A stretch of 39,603 nt of DNA, taken from Bacteroides sp. (GTDB lineage: Bacteria; Bacteroidota; Bacteroidia; Bacteroidales; Muribaculaceae). The notes beneath the pieces were generated by a model that had not been told where the DNA came from, searched no databases, and saw only the letters and a list, made by a program, of their open reading frames with translations. Below, in pieces: positions 8,892 through 16,338 of the stretch; position 1 is the stretch's first letter, and each line of letters opens with the position of its first letter. Where the stretch lies: contig JAAVDM010000021.1 in assembly GCA_014801815.1 (NCBI GenBank), forward strand, positions 1 through 39,603, written 5' to 3'. A program made the position numbers and the translations under genes.

Positions 8892-8929
8892 ACACAAAAA
8901 GAAGGTGGCAGATATTCTACTCACCTTCT
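8892..8929 (-). terminator. hairpin between precursor and maturase genes (leaky terminator)
   Basis: On the minus strand AGAAGGTG (8922-8929) pairs perfectly with CACCTTCT (8900-8907) and is followed by TTTTTG. Placed in the 69-base gap after the precursor stop and before the maturase start, it would let most transcripts end after the precursor and a few read through. This would give more precursor than enzyme. Confidence 0.6.
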
Positions 8930-8951
8930 AGATTTCTACTAAATTAGAATA

Positions 8952-9143
8952 TTAGTCAATATTCCAACTTGCTGTACTTTGCATATCCTCGCAGACAATT
9001 TGCTCGCCTTTGCGAATAAAGGCCCAACAAGGACAATCACAAGCCCCAATATGATTGGGTTTAGTTGGCATAACCAACTTTTCAAATGTTTTTTTCTCAT
9101 CCCGGACTTGCTCATCCAAGACAGATAACTTCAAGACTCCCAT
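8952..9143 (-). CDS. RiPP precursor peptide, GG-Bacteroidales-like but lacking GG
   Basis: A 63-residue peptide. The leader-like N-terminus (LKLSVLDEQVRDEKKTFEKL) resembles the LxLxxLxEQxLxxKEM leader of natural-product precursors of the GG-Bacteroidales family. The probable core is short and Cys-rich: CDCPCW, a later single Cys, and an STASWN tail like the SST-rich ends of that family. The usual Gly-Gly before the core is absent; MPTKPNHIG stands in its place. It has its own promoter 26 bases upstream and is followed by a hairpin and the maturase. Neither the modification nor the mature activity can be read from the sequence. No peptidase or exporter gene lies nearby. Confidence 0.75.
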   Translation of the reverse strand: MGVLKLSVLDEQVRDEKKTFEKLVMPTKPNHIGACDCPCWAFIRKGEQIVCEDMQSTASWNID

Positions 9144-9168
9144 AGCGAATCAGTTTATGGTTATTTTG

Positions 9169-9176
9169 CAAAGTTA
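9169..9176 (-). promoter_or_regulatory. TAnnTTTG promoter of the RiPP operon
   Basis: The minus strand reads TAACTTTG, an exact -7 consensus, 26 bases before the precursor ATG. The TAA of this box is also the stop codon of the istB remnant reading in from upstream. Confidence 0.75.
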
Positions 9177-9425
9177 CAGAAATTTTTTCATATCACCAAA
9201 TCGTTCACCAAAAAAACTTTTGAAAACTTTAAAACAGTATCGCGACGCGATGGTGGCGTTTTTCTCCAGCACGTCGTACCAGTCCCCGACCGAAAGCTGC
9301 CTGACGATGATCGTAGAGTGTTTCGCGTGCCTGTCCTCGACGTTTTTCATATCAAAAAGGTGATTTGTTGGTTGCAGAGGTACGTCTTTCAGTCTTACCG
9401 CCCGCGCGCTATCGTGGAAGCATTT
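9174..9425 (-). pseudogene. IS21-family istB remnant (transposase helper ATPase, C-terminal part)
   Basis: An open frame of about 83 codons between a TAA at 9426-9428 and a TAA at 9174-9176. It contains VPLQPTNHLFDMKNVEDRHA and STIIVRQLSVGDWYDVL, which line up with the IstB segment normally reading VPL...LLEIIEDRHA...TIITSQLPVxxWYDVI. After ATIAS the similarity stops and the frame runs into an unrelated tail. The upstream half with the Walker motifs is gone. This is a decayed insertion-sequence scar between the RiPP and toxin-antitoxin cargo. The match is from recall of the family pattern, not a search. Confidence 0.7.
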
Positions 9426-9428
9426 TTA

Positions 9429-9571
9429 TCCGTATAGGACCGAGACGCGACATTGCCACTGAAACAGAAGAGAGGATCCTGTCTGAAAGACGATGCTCCT
9501 TCATGGCGCAATTATTCTAACATATCATTTTAGTTGAATTAGAACTGCAAGAGTTGTCATTTTTATAACCA
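9429..9571. other. short gap, no gene seen
   Basis: This gap of about 140 bases between the istB remnant and the end of the HEPN gene holds no recognised gene. It may carry further degraded insertion-sequence DNA, but no frame could be aligned with confidence. Confidence 0.4.
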
Positions 9572-10804
9572 TCATTTCGTTTTATATTCAGAAGGTTGTC
9601 TATTATTCCATAATATTAAGCATTGACACAAGCGATCCATAAAAATATTTAACTCATATAAATCTCCTTCTGCACATTCATTTCCTGTTGGAGTATAATT
9701 CGATTTGGCATGAACAATACTATTTCTGGTTGAGTATAGTATTGTTCCAATCTCTCTTGCTACAACATCTCGTTCTGATTTTGAGAAAGATGTAATCCTA
9801 TCAATATCTTGAATTTTTAGTTTTTTAGATATTTTATATTGTAGACCCGAAGGCAATAAATCAAATAATTCTGTAACATCAATACACTCAACCAATACTG
9901 TAGAGGTCAGTTCTCTATCTCTCAACGAGTTATCATAATTCCTAGAAATTTCAAAGATTGATTCTAAATATTTGTGATCTCGATTTTTAACTCTTAATGT
10001 GTCGAGTCGAAGGTTTAATTGTTCATATGCTACTTTTTTAGAAGCTATGGGGGAAAAATACTCAATTACCTTATAAAAATGTAAGTATTTTATCGCAGGG
10101 TCCTTTATTCCTAAAGCTTTGACATAGTAATCCATCGATTTATTGTAACTCAAAAGATCATTTGGGGTTAGAGTTACGTTTTCTTCTTCTCCATCACTAT
10201 CATATTCATAATCAATAATATTATCAAATGAAAAGAACCTTCCAACCTCAATAGAAATTCCTTTCTCCACAGCAATAGTATATAAGATCTGTTTTAACAA
10301 CTCTATTTCTTCCTCTGGAGATATTCTTTCAGTACCAATATATTCAATCTCGGCAGCGGTATAGAACGAAATAGGAGTAACTCCATAATTATCGTCATAT
10401 ATTCCATTCTTAACAGCTACAAGCCCAATAAGCAAAGGATTTGCAATAAAGTTTACCCTCAGTAAATTATCGATATAATGATATTTGAACAATTGTGATT
10501 TTTCTATATCCCATTCTGAAATGCTAATTATAACTTGTCTAATATGTCTAGAAGAAGCCGATATATTATCAGACTTAATCTTTTCAATTAGGGGAAAGTA
10601 TCTTAACAAATCTCGTGTTTTATATGTTATTGTATCGAATTCATCTGGAGCATCTATATTGCATTCCTCATCATGAGATTCGTATTCCATAATTTGGGGA
10701 TCTTCCCATATCGATAAGTTTTCGCCCGTATCAATTTCATATTTATCATCCAGACAGTTAAATCCCCTGATCAATATTGAAATTTCTGCTTCTGTTAGCT
10801 TCAT
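9572..10804 (-). CDS. HEPN-domain protein, putative RNase effector
   Basis: A 410-residue protein. Near the C-terminus the segment ILYSTRNSIVHAKS carries the HEPN signature Rx4H (R360, H365), the catalytic pair of many prokaryotic RNases in toxin-antitoxin and anti-phage systems. The N-terminal 200 residues are acidic and unrecognised; a conserved-looking YLHFYKVIEYFSP helix precedes the HEPN part, as in Apea-like HEPN proteins. It starts 11 bases after the doc-like stop, so it is the third gene of the RhuM-Doc-HEPN operon. It is AT-rich, which suggests recent acquisition. RNase activity is inferred from the motif only. Confidence 0.68.
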   Translation of the reverse strand: MKLTEAEISILIRGFNCLDDKYEIDTGENLSIWEDPQIMEYESHDEECNIDAPDEFDTITYKTRDLLRYFPLIEKIKSDNISASSRHIRQVIISISEWDIEKSQLFKYHYIDNLLRVNFIANPLLIGLVAVKNGIYDDNYGVTPISFYTAAEIEYIGTERISPEEEIELLKQILYTIAVEKGISIEVGRFFSFDNIIDYEYDSDGEEENVTLTPNDLLSYNKSMDYYVKALGIKDPAIKYLHFYKVIEYFSPIASKKVAYEQLNLRLDTLRVKNRDHKYLESIFEISRNYDNSLRDRELTSTVLVECIDVTELFDLLPSGLQYKISKKLKIQDIDRITSFSKSERDVVAREIGTILYSTRNSIVHAKSNYTPTGNECAEGDLYELNIFMDRLCQCLILWNNRQPSEYKTK

Positions 10805-10815
10805 AATCCAAAGAA

Positions 10816-11283
10816 TTAATTATTTTCATTAGAGAATGTGTTATCAATCGCGTGGATTATCTCGAGTTTGAGGTCTTCGGGATAGTCCTCGTTTGCCATG
10901 TAGCAGGTGATTATGCGTTGAAGCAGATCTTTGTCTATACGTCCGGCGGCAACGTGATAGATGATTGCTTCCATACACTGCATGAAGTTGTAGGCGTGCC
11001 AGTAGTAGCCGTTATGGACGAGGAACCAGACACCGATTGTCAAGGCGACACGTTTGTTGGAATCCTCGAAATAATGACCGGTGCATAAGCCGAATACAAG
11101 GTATGTTAGCTTTTCAACGAAAGTGGGATAATACAAGTCGTTCTGCACGAAGTCAAGAACCTTGCGAATACCGCCTTCATCCTTTATTCCTTGGAGACCT
11201 CCACCGCTGGCTGCTACTGTCTTAGCGTAAACCACCAGAGCCTCTTCATAACTGATGTATTTCAATTCATCACTCATCGTCAT
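10816..11283 (-). CDS. Doc-type Fic domain toxin
   Basis: A 155-residue single-domain protein. The active-site motif HYFEDSNKRVA (H70 to A80) matches the Doc form HxFxxxNKR rather than the AMP-transferring HPFxxGNGR. Doc proteins phosphorylate EF-Tu and stop translation, so this is a likely growth-arrest toxin. The start overlaps the RhuM gene by 14 bases, meaning coupled translation and a probable antitoxin partner; an in-frame ATG two codons later is an alternative start. The HEPN gene follows after 11 bases. Direct evidence is the motif and the gene order. Confidence 0.85.
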   Translation of the reverse strand: MTMSDELKYISYEEALVVYAKTVAASGGGLQGIKDEGGIRKVLDFVQNDLYYPTFVEKLTYLVFGLCTGHYFEDSNKRVALTIGVWFLVHNGYYWHAYNFMQCMEAIIYHVAAGRIDKDLLQRIITCYMANEDYPEDLKLEIIHAIDNTFSNENN

Positions 11284-12289
11284 CGGCTTGCTTTAGGCGT
11301 TTAAGAACTTCGCGGTTGGCTTCAAGGATATTGTCAAAATTAATCGAAGCATCACCGATAAACTTATCGAACTCGTCCGGAGTAACGGCTCTGAGATACT
11401 CCGCGAGATTACCATGCCATGCGTCACGGAATGCAACATCACGGGATGCCATTTTTATTCTAGCATCATGAATAAATGGTTCAATTATGGGAGCGGCAGC
11501 TAATTCATCAATTATCGCCTTGACATCTTCTACCGACAACTGTTTGTTGCCATTATCGGAATAACGTTTCTCTATCAAATGAGCAACGCCATTCTCAAAT
11601 GATGAAATACAAAGTAGCACTTCTGCATAAAGAGTATGACGCACATTTTCCTCGTTTTGCAAACGCAGAACCTCACGATACTCTTTTGCATTCTCCTTGA
11701 ATACGACTTTGTATATCAAGTCTGTTATTTGGTCATACTTATAATTCGGATGTCCATCTACATACTTTCCTACAGCGCGTGTGAAATTCTTGCGATAATT
11801 TTCACTCTTGATTGCCGTAGGAAGATAGTCTCTATCTCGCCAGTTAATATACTTGGTACCTCCTCCAGCACGCCTGTTGATAGTAGCAATAACAATATCA
11901 AGTATACGAGTGCGTAATTGCTTCGCCTTTTCACTCTCTGTAAGAAGCATTCCTATGTTCAGAAATGCGCGGAATGAAAAGACTCCCAACTGGCGTGTGA
12001 ACTTAGGGACATTAATGTCCCCAACAAAATGTAACTTCAGCTCTTTTAGGGAATTGCCCTCACTTAAAAAATATCCGTTTGCACGAAGTTCATCTCCATA
12101 CTCTTGCACATAGCGTTTTATAGTACGCTCATCCACACCATAAAATTCAGCAACCATCTTGGTGGTAAAAAGCAGCTGATCATGGAAACGCAGACCATTA
12201 ACATCCAAGTTTTCTTGGATGGATTGAAGGGCATAATTGTTATTCAAAACGTTCTGCCGCTCGATATTTGATACTGTCAAGTCGTTCAT
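11270..12289 (-). CDS. RhuM-family DNA-binding protein, putative antitoxin
   Basis: A 339-residue protein of the family annotated as virulence protein RhuM. An N-terminal HTH-like region reads LLFTTKMVAEFYGVDERTIKRY, and the middle has RQLGVFSFRAFLNIGMLLTES with RTRILDIVI, both typical of the family. RhuM genes often sit next to Fic/Doc genes, and here the two overlap by 14 bases, so it probably represses the operon and/or neutralises Doc. The C-terminus (residues 230-335) is helical and charged and could contact the toxin. It is the first gene of a three-gene operon with Doc and the HEPN protein. The antitoxin role is inferred. Confidence 0.8.
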   Translation of the reverse strand: MNDLTVSNIERQNVLNNNYALQSIQENLDVNGLRFHDQLLFTTKMVAEFYGVDERTIKRYVQEYGDELRANGYFLSEGNSLKELKLHFVGDINVPKFTRQLGVFSFRAFLNIGMLLTESEKAKQLRTRILDIVIATINRRAGGGTKYINWRDRDYLPTAIKSENYRKNFTRAVGKYVDGHPNYKYDQITDLIYKVVFKENAKEYREVLRLQNEENVRHTLYAEVLLCISSFENGVAHLIEKRYSDNGNKQLSVEDVKAIIDELAAAPIIEPFIHDARIKMASRDVAFRDAWHGNLAEYLRAVTPDEFDKFIGDASINFDNILEANREVLKRLKQADDDE

Positions 12290-12398
12290 ATTACAAAATT
12301 ACTAAATAATTCCTGAATGCCAGCTATCTACACACTGAAATTGTTAGTATAAAATCCGATTTTGACCATTATAATATCTACTTGAGCGTAATCTACCA

Positions 12399-12434
12399 TT
12401 AGGGTACAAGTCGGGGCATAAGTCAGGGCACAAG
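12399..12434. repeat. three tandem 12-base repeats downstream of the integrase gene
   Basis: The plus strand reads TTAGGGTACAAG, TCGGGGCATAAG and TCAGGGCACAAG back to back. The copies share GGG.A.AAG at identical spacing. They lie 4 bases beyond the integrase stop, in the 149-base gap before the RhuM gene. Such repeats near integrase genes can be arm-type binding sites for the recombinase or excisionase. No att core was recognised. Confidence 0.6.
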
Positions 12435-12438
12435 ATGT

Positions 12439-12888
12439 TCAGAATACTTCGGATTTTGCGCCGTTGGCGATGGCGTCTATCTCGTCGGCGATTTCGTCAG
12501 AGGAGAGTTTGATGTAGTCCATAAAGGTCTTTTGGGTTTTGTGTCCGCTGACGTGCATCATCTGGACGATGGTGTATTTATGGGTTAGGTACATATTGGT
12601 TATTCCGCTACGCCGGGCTGTGTGGGTGGTCACGCAGTTATAGCGTGGTATTATCACCTCGCCCTTGTCGTTGCGCTCGACAACAAGTTTACCGTCTTCC
12701 TCCAGTTTCTTCTGCTTCATGGTGAGTTTTGTCGTAACCATCTTGCCAAGCGAAGGAACGGTCTCGGAAAGTCTTTTAAGAATATCTTTAATATAGCGGT
12801 TTAATATCACGTCAACAACAGAAGGGAGATTGTAGGCGTATTTCTCACAGATGGCTCGGAGGTTGGGATTCATTATCGGGATCTTTAC
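12439..12888 (-). pseudogene. tyrosine recombinase, C-terminal part after in-frame amber stop
   Basis: This part continues in the same frame as the upstream half after the TAG at 12889-12891, reading VKIPIMNPNLRAICEKY onward. It holds the HxxR box (HTARRSGITNMY), the GH box (MHVSGHKTQKT) and the nucleophile tyrosine (FMDYIK). An ATG at 12873 could restart translation, giving a 144-residue protein without the first catalytic Arg. The two halves would form one integrase of normal length if the stop were suppressed or had been sequenced wrongly. As it stands, the product should be inactive. It probably integrated the element. Confidence 0.82.
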
Positions 12889-13875
12889 CTAATTGCGCGT
12901 TTTCTTCTGAACAAGACGGATAACCGGTGTCCCCTTTGCAGTTGTAGTGAAACAATCTTTGTCTATGTCGTTGTAGTCGCTCACACGTTGGCAGGTGTAG
13001 CAACCGACAAGGAATATATCGCGCACCTCATCCTGTTTACCTGTCAGCGGCATTTCATACAATGCCTGCAATTCTGCTTCAGTGAGATAAATTTCAATAG
13101 CCTTGTCTCCCTCCTCAATTTTCTTCTTGGCGAAATATTGCATAGCCCGGTCGTTGTCGTGTATGCCGTCAAGATAGGCGTAATTGACAATAGCGCGAAG
13201 ATCGACCAGATATTTGTTCTGCGCCGATACCATATAGTCGTTTTTCTCCATGAAGGCAAGAAACTTGGTGACGAATGCGCGGTCAACCATATTCCAAGTA
13301 TAGCGATGCTTTTTGTCGAACTGATCATATAGTTTCCGGAAACTGAACCATGCCTTGACTGTTCCCGGAGCATATCGGCTATGTCCGTTCAATTTGGCAC
13401 AGGTCTTTATCTCCTCGCAAAAGCGGTCAAGGAAATTCCATATCTTCGCGCGTTCAGCGTCGATACCCTCTTTTATCAGTCGCGCCTGTTCTTCCTTTAT
13501 GCGCTCTTCTTCCCGTAGACGTTCCTCCTCTTCTCGCTTTGCTTTTGCAATGGCTTCGGCTTTCTTAGGATTGGCAATAGCGAGAATTTCAGATTCGACA
13601 TGAGATTTGTCGAAGGACATTCCCTCAACCTCGGATTTTACCACAAGTTCAATCCGATTAAGCGCATCGTGCAGATTGAAATTCGCCCTTTGGTGGCGCA
13701 TCCAGTTTTCGGGACACGACAATGCATCTTTCCATTCCGCCACGTTCACGCGGATCTGCGAAGAAAAGAGAGTGTCAACTTTATGTTTCTTATTCTGTAC
13801 CCTGAAGAAAAGGGTTGCGATCTCGTTCTTCTCGTCCTGCTTGCGAACGAAGAACCGGGAAAGAGATTTTGCCAT
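12889..13875 (-). pseudogene. tyrosine recombinase (integrase), N-terminal part
   Basis: A frame of about 328 codons from the ATG at 13875 (a GTG at 13896 is also open). It contains an arm-binding-like N-terminus (LSRFFVRKQDEKNEIATLFFRV), a long basic coiled segment (AIAKAKREEEERLREEERIKEE), a core-binding SAM-like domain, and the Arg-I box (GCYTCQRVSDYNDID). It stops at a TAG right after VQKKTRN, the beta-strand region that carries the catalytic Lys. The same frame resumes directly with the rest of the catalytic domain, so a single base change explains the break. The element is either stuck in place or depends on readthrough or another integrase. Confidence 0.85.
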
Positions 13876-13896
13876 GATACAGTGGGAAGAATCCAC

Positions 13897-14250
13897 TTAT
13901 GGCTTCGACAATGCGAAGTTAGTGATTATTCCCGAATAGTCACTACAATAGTCACTATTATTTATCAATCAATTCCTACCTGACTAAATTGAAAATCATT
14001 TAATATGCTTTATTATCAGTCTATTAGCATTTATATGGATTTAAGCGAATTGATAATAATTTAACATTTATATTACTGGTAGCGATCGGACGTAGGAGTG
14101 CAGAAACAAAACCACTTATTGAATGCTGTAATATCCAGTTCAAATTAAGTAAGTCTGTTTTGTATATTTCGACATTATACGAGGGTAAAGTCACTTTATG
14201 TATAAAAAATATCGAGATAAAGACCAGATTCTCCGATTAAGTATATAGCT
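13897..14250. other. AT-rich gap at the element-chromosome boundary
   Basis: About 350 bases without a credible gene, between the integrase start and the IS982 remnant. The element's right end should lie here because the integrase usually sits at the edge, but no tRNA and no obvious att repeat was seen. The other end lies outside the window, so a direct repeat cannot be tested. Confidence 0.5.
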
Positions 14251-14289
14251 TTGCAACCTGGTTCGAGGCCTTTGATGCCCTTGAAGATT

Positions 14290-14560
14290 ATCTTGACATA
14301 TTGCCCGGTGAACGGAGTAATATACGGTCATATATGGATCTCAAGCTACCCTTCATGTTGTTCTTGAATTTTGTAATAAGCTGTATACCGTCAATAAACA
14401 GTTTACTGAACAGATCCTTGCATAGTATCTCTTGTCACCCACGAGTTTACCGTATCCCTAAAAGACACTTCTTTACGAAAATAACAAAAGGTACAGGCAC
14501 TGATTTGTCTAGTTCGGTAAAGCGATTGTATGATACTGTTCGGGGGGAAAGAGGTACCTG
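14290..14560 (-). pseudogene. IS982-family transposase remnant
   Basis: Read on the minus strand, SYNRFTELDKSVPVPFVIF and then FVKKCLLG match the N-terminal half of IS982 transposases. After an internal deletion and a frameshift, GKLVGDKRYYAR and LFIDGIQLITKFKNNMKGS, then DRILLR, match the C-terminal half. The segment therefore lacks part of the catalytic core and is dead. A plus-strand frame of 94 codons over the same bases (14301-14585) is a shadow. The family call comes from recalled motif patterns. Confidence 0.65.
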
Positions 14561-14635
14561 TATCTACCGCCTATCTCTTCCATAATGGTATTCAGTTCAA
14601 GCGTTAGAAGCTGAGTGACGGCTACGGGTGGGATA

Positions 14636-14668
14636 TTGGGAGGAAACTTGAGTTTTTTATTAACTTTG
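14636..14668 (+). promoter_or_regulatory. promoter of the MFS transporter gene
   Basis: A TAACTTTG box at 14661-14668 with a TTG at 14636-14638, 22 bases upstream, fits the Bacteroidetes -33/-7 pattern. The ATG is 20 bases downstream of the box. Confidence 0.75.
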
Positions 14669-14688
14669 CAGCTCTAATTTTTTGTACC

Positions 14689-15951
14689 ATGAAAAATGAT
14701 TCTATTGTCGCTACGGGAAAGGGGCGACTGCATTACGGGTTTGTGATTGTGGCCTGCTGCTGCCTAATGATGGGTATCAATGTTGGGCTGACGTTCAGTT
14801 GTGCGGGTATATTTTACCGGCCGGTCAGCGAAGCGTTAGGTGTAGCTGTGGGAGAGTTCGGCATCTATATGTCGGTGATGTATGTGACATCGTCGCTGAT
14901 GCTTTCGGTAGCCGGGCGTATGCTGGAGCGTTACAGTGCGCGTTGGCTGTTCAGTGCGAACAGTGCGCTGATGGGTCTGACGTTTCTGAGTATGGCTCTG
15001 TATGATAATGTGTGGGAGTTTTATGTGGCCGGCGGAGTGCTGGGTGTGACATTAGCTTTTCTGCTGTATCTGAGTTTTCCGACGTTGGTCAACCGTTGGT
15101 TTCATACGCGGGTAGGTCTTATGATAGGTATCTGCAGTGCTGCTTCGGGTATAGGCGGTATGCTGTTCAATCCGGTGGCCGGAATGATGATAACCGTATG
15201 GGGCTGGCGTTGGGCTTATGCAGCTTTCGGTGTGCTGATATTGTGTGTGGTGAGTCCGTTGTTGGCATGGCTGCTGCGTGACCGTCCTGCGGACAAAGGT
15301 CTTTTGTCTTATGGAGCCGATGGTAGTGCCGTTGCCGGCGGAAAGGCGGGAAAAGGTAATAACGAAGAGGGTATGACGTACGGAAATGCTGTAAAAAGTC
15401 CGCTTTTCTATGCTTTGATATTGTTTGCCTTTATGATGATGGGTATCTCGACACTCAATCTCTTCATACCCGGTTTTGTGACTGATCACGGATTCAGTCT
15501 TGAACAGGCTTCTGTGACCGCAGCGGCTGTTATGGCCGGTGTCACTATCGGTAAACTTGCCTTAGGGTGGATAAATGACCGTAGCAGTCTTATTGGAGTG
15601 GCTGTTACTACTCTCGGTGGTGCGATAGGCCTGGCAGTGCTTATATTCAGCGAAGGGTCGCTCTTCTCCGTAATGGGCGGAGCTTTTCTGTTCGGCTGGG
15701 CTTACGCCGGTGTGACAGTTCAGACAGCCATGCTGACACGCTCTGTATTCGGTACACGCGATTATGCACGTATCTACTCGGTGATATCCATAGCATTGGC
15801 GGCCGGCGGTGCGTTGGCATCGGGAGGCTGGGGTCTGTTGGCTGATGCCACTTCCGGTACAGTTATCTTTGCTTCGGGCGCGGTAGGACTCATTGTATGT
15901 CTGCTGTTGGGTATTTGGAGTCTGCGCTCGCGTACTGCTGCGAAAGCATGA
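14689..15951 (+). CDS. MFS transporter (OFA/monocarboxylate-like)
   Basis: A 420-residue inner-membrane protein with about 12 hydrophobic segments in two halves, joined by a hydrophilic central loop (DRPADKGLLSYGADGSAVAGG and following). The first span region (HYGFVIVACCCLMMGINVGLTFS) and RYSARWLFSANSALMG resemble the OFA and monocarboxylate branch of the major facilitator superfamily. The substrate cannot be read; small organic acids are the usual cargo of relatives. It stands alone, with its own promoter and a strong terminator at 15984-16020. Nothing odd was seen in the frame. Confidence 0.85.
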   Translation: MKNDSIVATGKGRLHYGFVIVACCCLMMGINVGLTFSCAGIFYRPVSEALGVAVGEFGIYMSVMYVTSSLMLSVAGRMLERYSARWLFSANSALMGLTFLSMALYDNVWEFYVAGGVLGVTLAFLLYLSFPTLVNRWFHTRVGLMIGICSAASGIGGMLFNPVAGMMITVWGWRWAYAAFGVLILCVVSPLLAWLLRDRPADKGLLSYGADGSAVAGGKAGKGNNEEGMTYGNAVKSPLFYALILFAFMMMGISTLNLFIPGFVTDHGFSLEQASVTAAAVMAGVTIGKLALGWINDRSSLIGVAVTTLGGAIGLAVLIFSEGSLFSVMGGAFLFGWAYAGVTVQTAMLTRSVFGTRDYARIYSVISIALAAGGALASGGWGLLADATSGTVIFASGAVGLIVCLLLGIWSLRSRTAAKA

Positions 15952-15983
15952 TTAGGGGTGAGAAAAAGTTTTGTTAATTTTGG

Positions 15984-16020
15984 AGCATCTGAGTCATTGA
16001 GTCAGATGCTTTATTTTTTT
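15984..16020 (+). terminator. intrinsic terminator of the MFS gene
   Basis: AGCATCTGA (15984-15992) pairs perfectly with TCAGATGCT (16002-16010), followed by TTATTTTTTT. This is a conventional hairpin-plus-T-tract, shorter than the other hairpins in the window. Confidence 0.85.
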
Positions 16021-16321
16021 GTTTAGCCGGGGACAAAAGGTTGACGCCACGTGAGAGGACTTTGTGAGGCGAAGGATAGGCAGAAAGAGATAAGAGGAGA
16101 GGGTGGAATATGGATAAGGTGGGGAGTTAGGGTAGTCGGGGGTGAGTGCTGTTAGGATGGTTAGAATATTTTTTGAGGGTGTAAGAGGGGATTGGAGAGG
16201 AGGACAAAAGCTCTGTTTTTTAATAAGACAGCATTGTTTCGGTGGGTAGGAAGTAGTGTGGGCGTGTGGAGTATTTTACAATAATAAGTGGAAAAGTATA
16301 TGGAGAATGGCGGAAAATGTC
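16021..16321 (+). other. gene-free purine-rich stretch
   Basis: About 300 bases with no credible gene. The plus strand from about 16060 to 16205 is strikingly rich in G and A, with several runs of three to five G (GGGG, GGG, GGGGG around 16121-16140). It has the look of a strand-asymmetric spacer; a G-rich structure is possible but not shown. Confidence 0.6.
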
Positions 16322-16329
16322 TAACTTTG
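16322..16329 (+). promoter_or_regulatory. TAnnTTTG box just before the DUF1846 start
   Basis: TAACTTTG ends 9 bases before the ATG at 16339, so the transcript would have almost no leader. It also argues against the in-frame ATG at 16288, which would place the promoter inside the coding region. Confidence 0.65.
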
Positions 16330-16338
16330 CAATCCGTT

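Noticed and set aside
13897..14250. tRNA gene as integration target
   Set aside because: No cloverleaf with a GTTCRA arm was found; the one GTTCGAGGC nearby (about 14261) lies next to transposase remnants and has no matching acceptor stem.
14301..14585. 94-codon plus-strand frame as a small gene
   Set aside because: The opposite strand reads as decayed IS982 transposase, which explains the open frame better.
15975..15982. TAATTTTG as a promoter
   Set aside because: The box matches, but it lies directly before the MFS terminator and no gene follows in a useful position.
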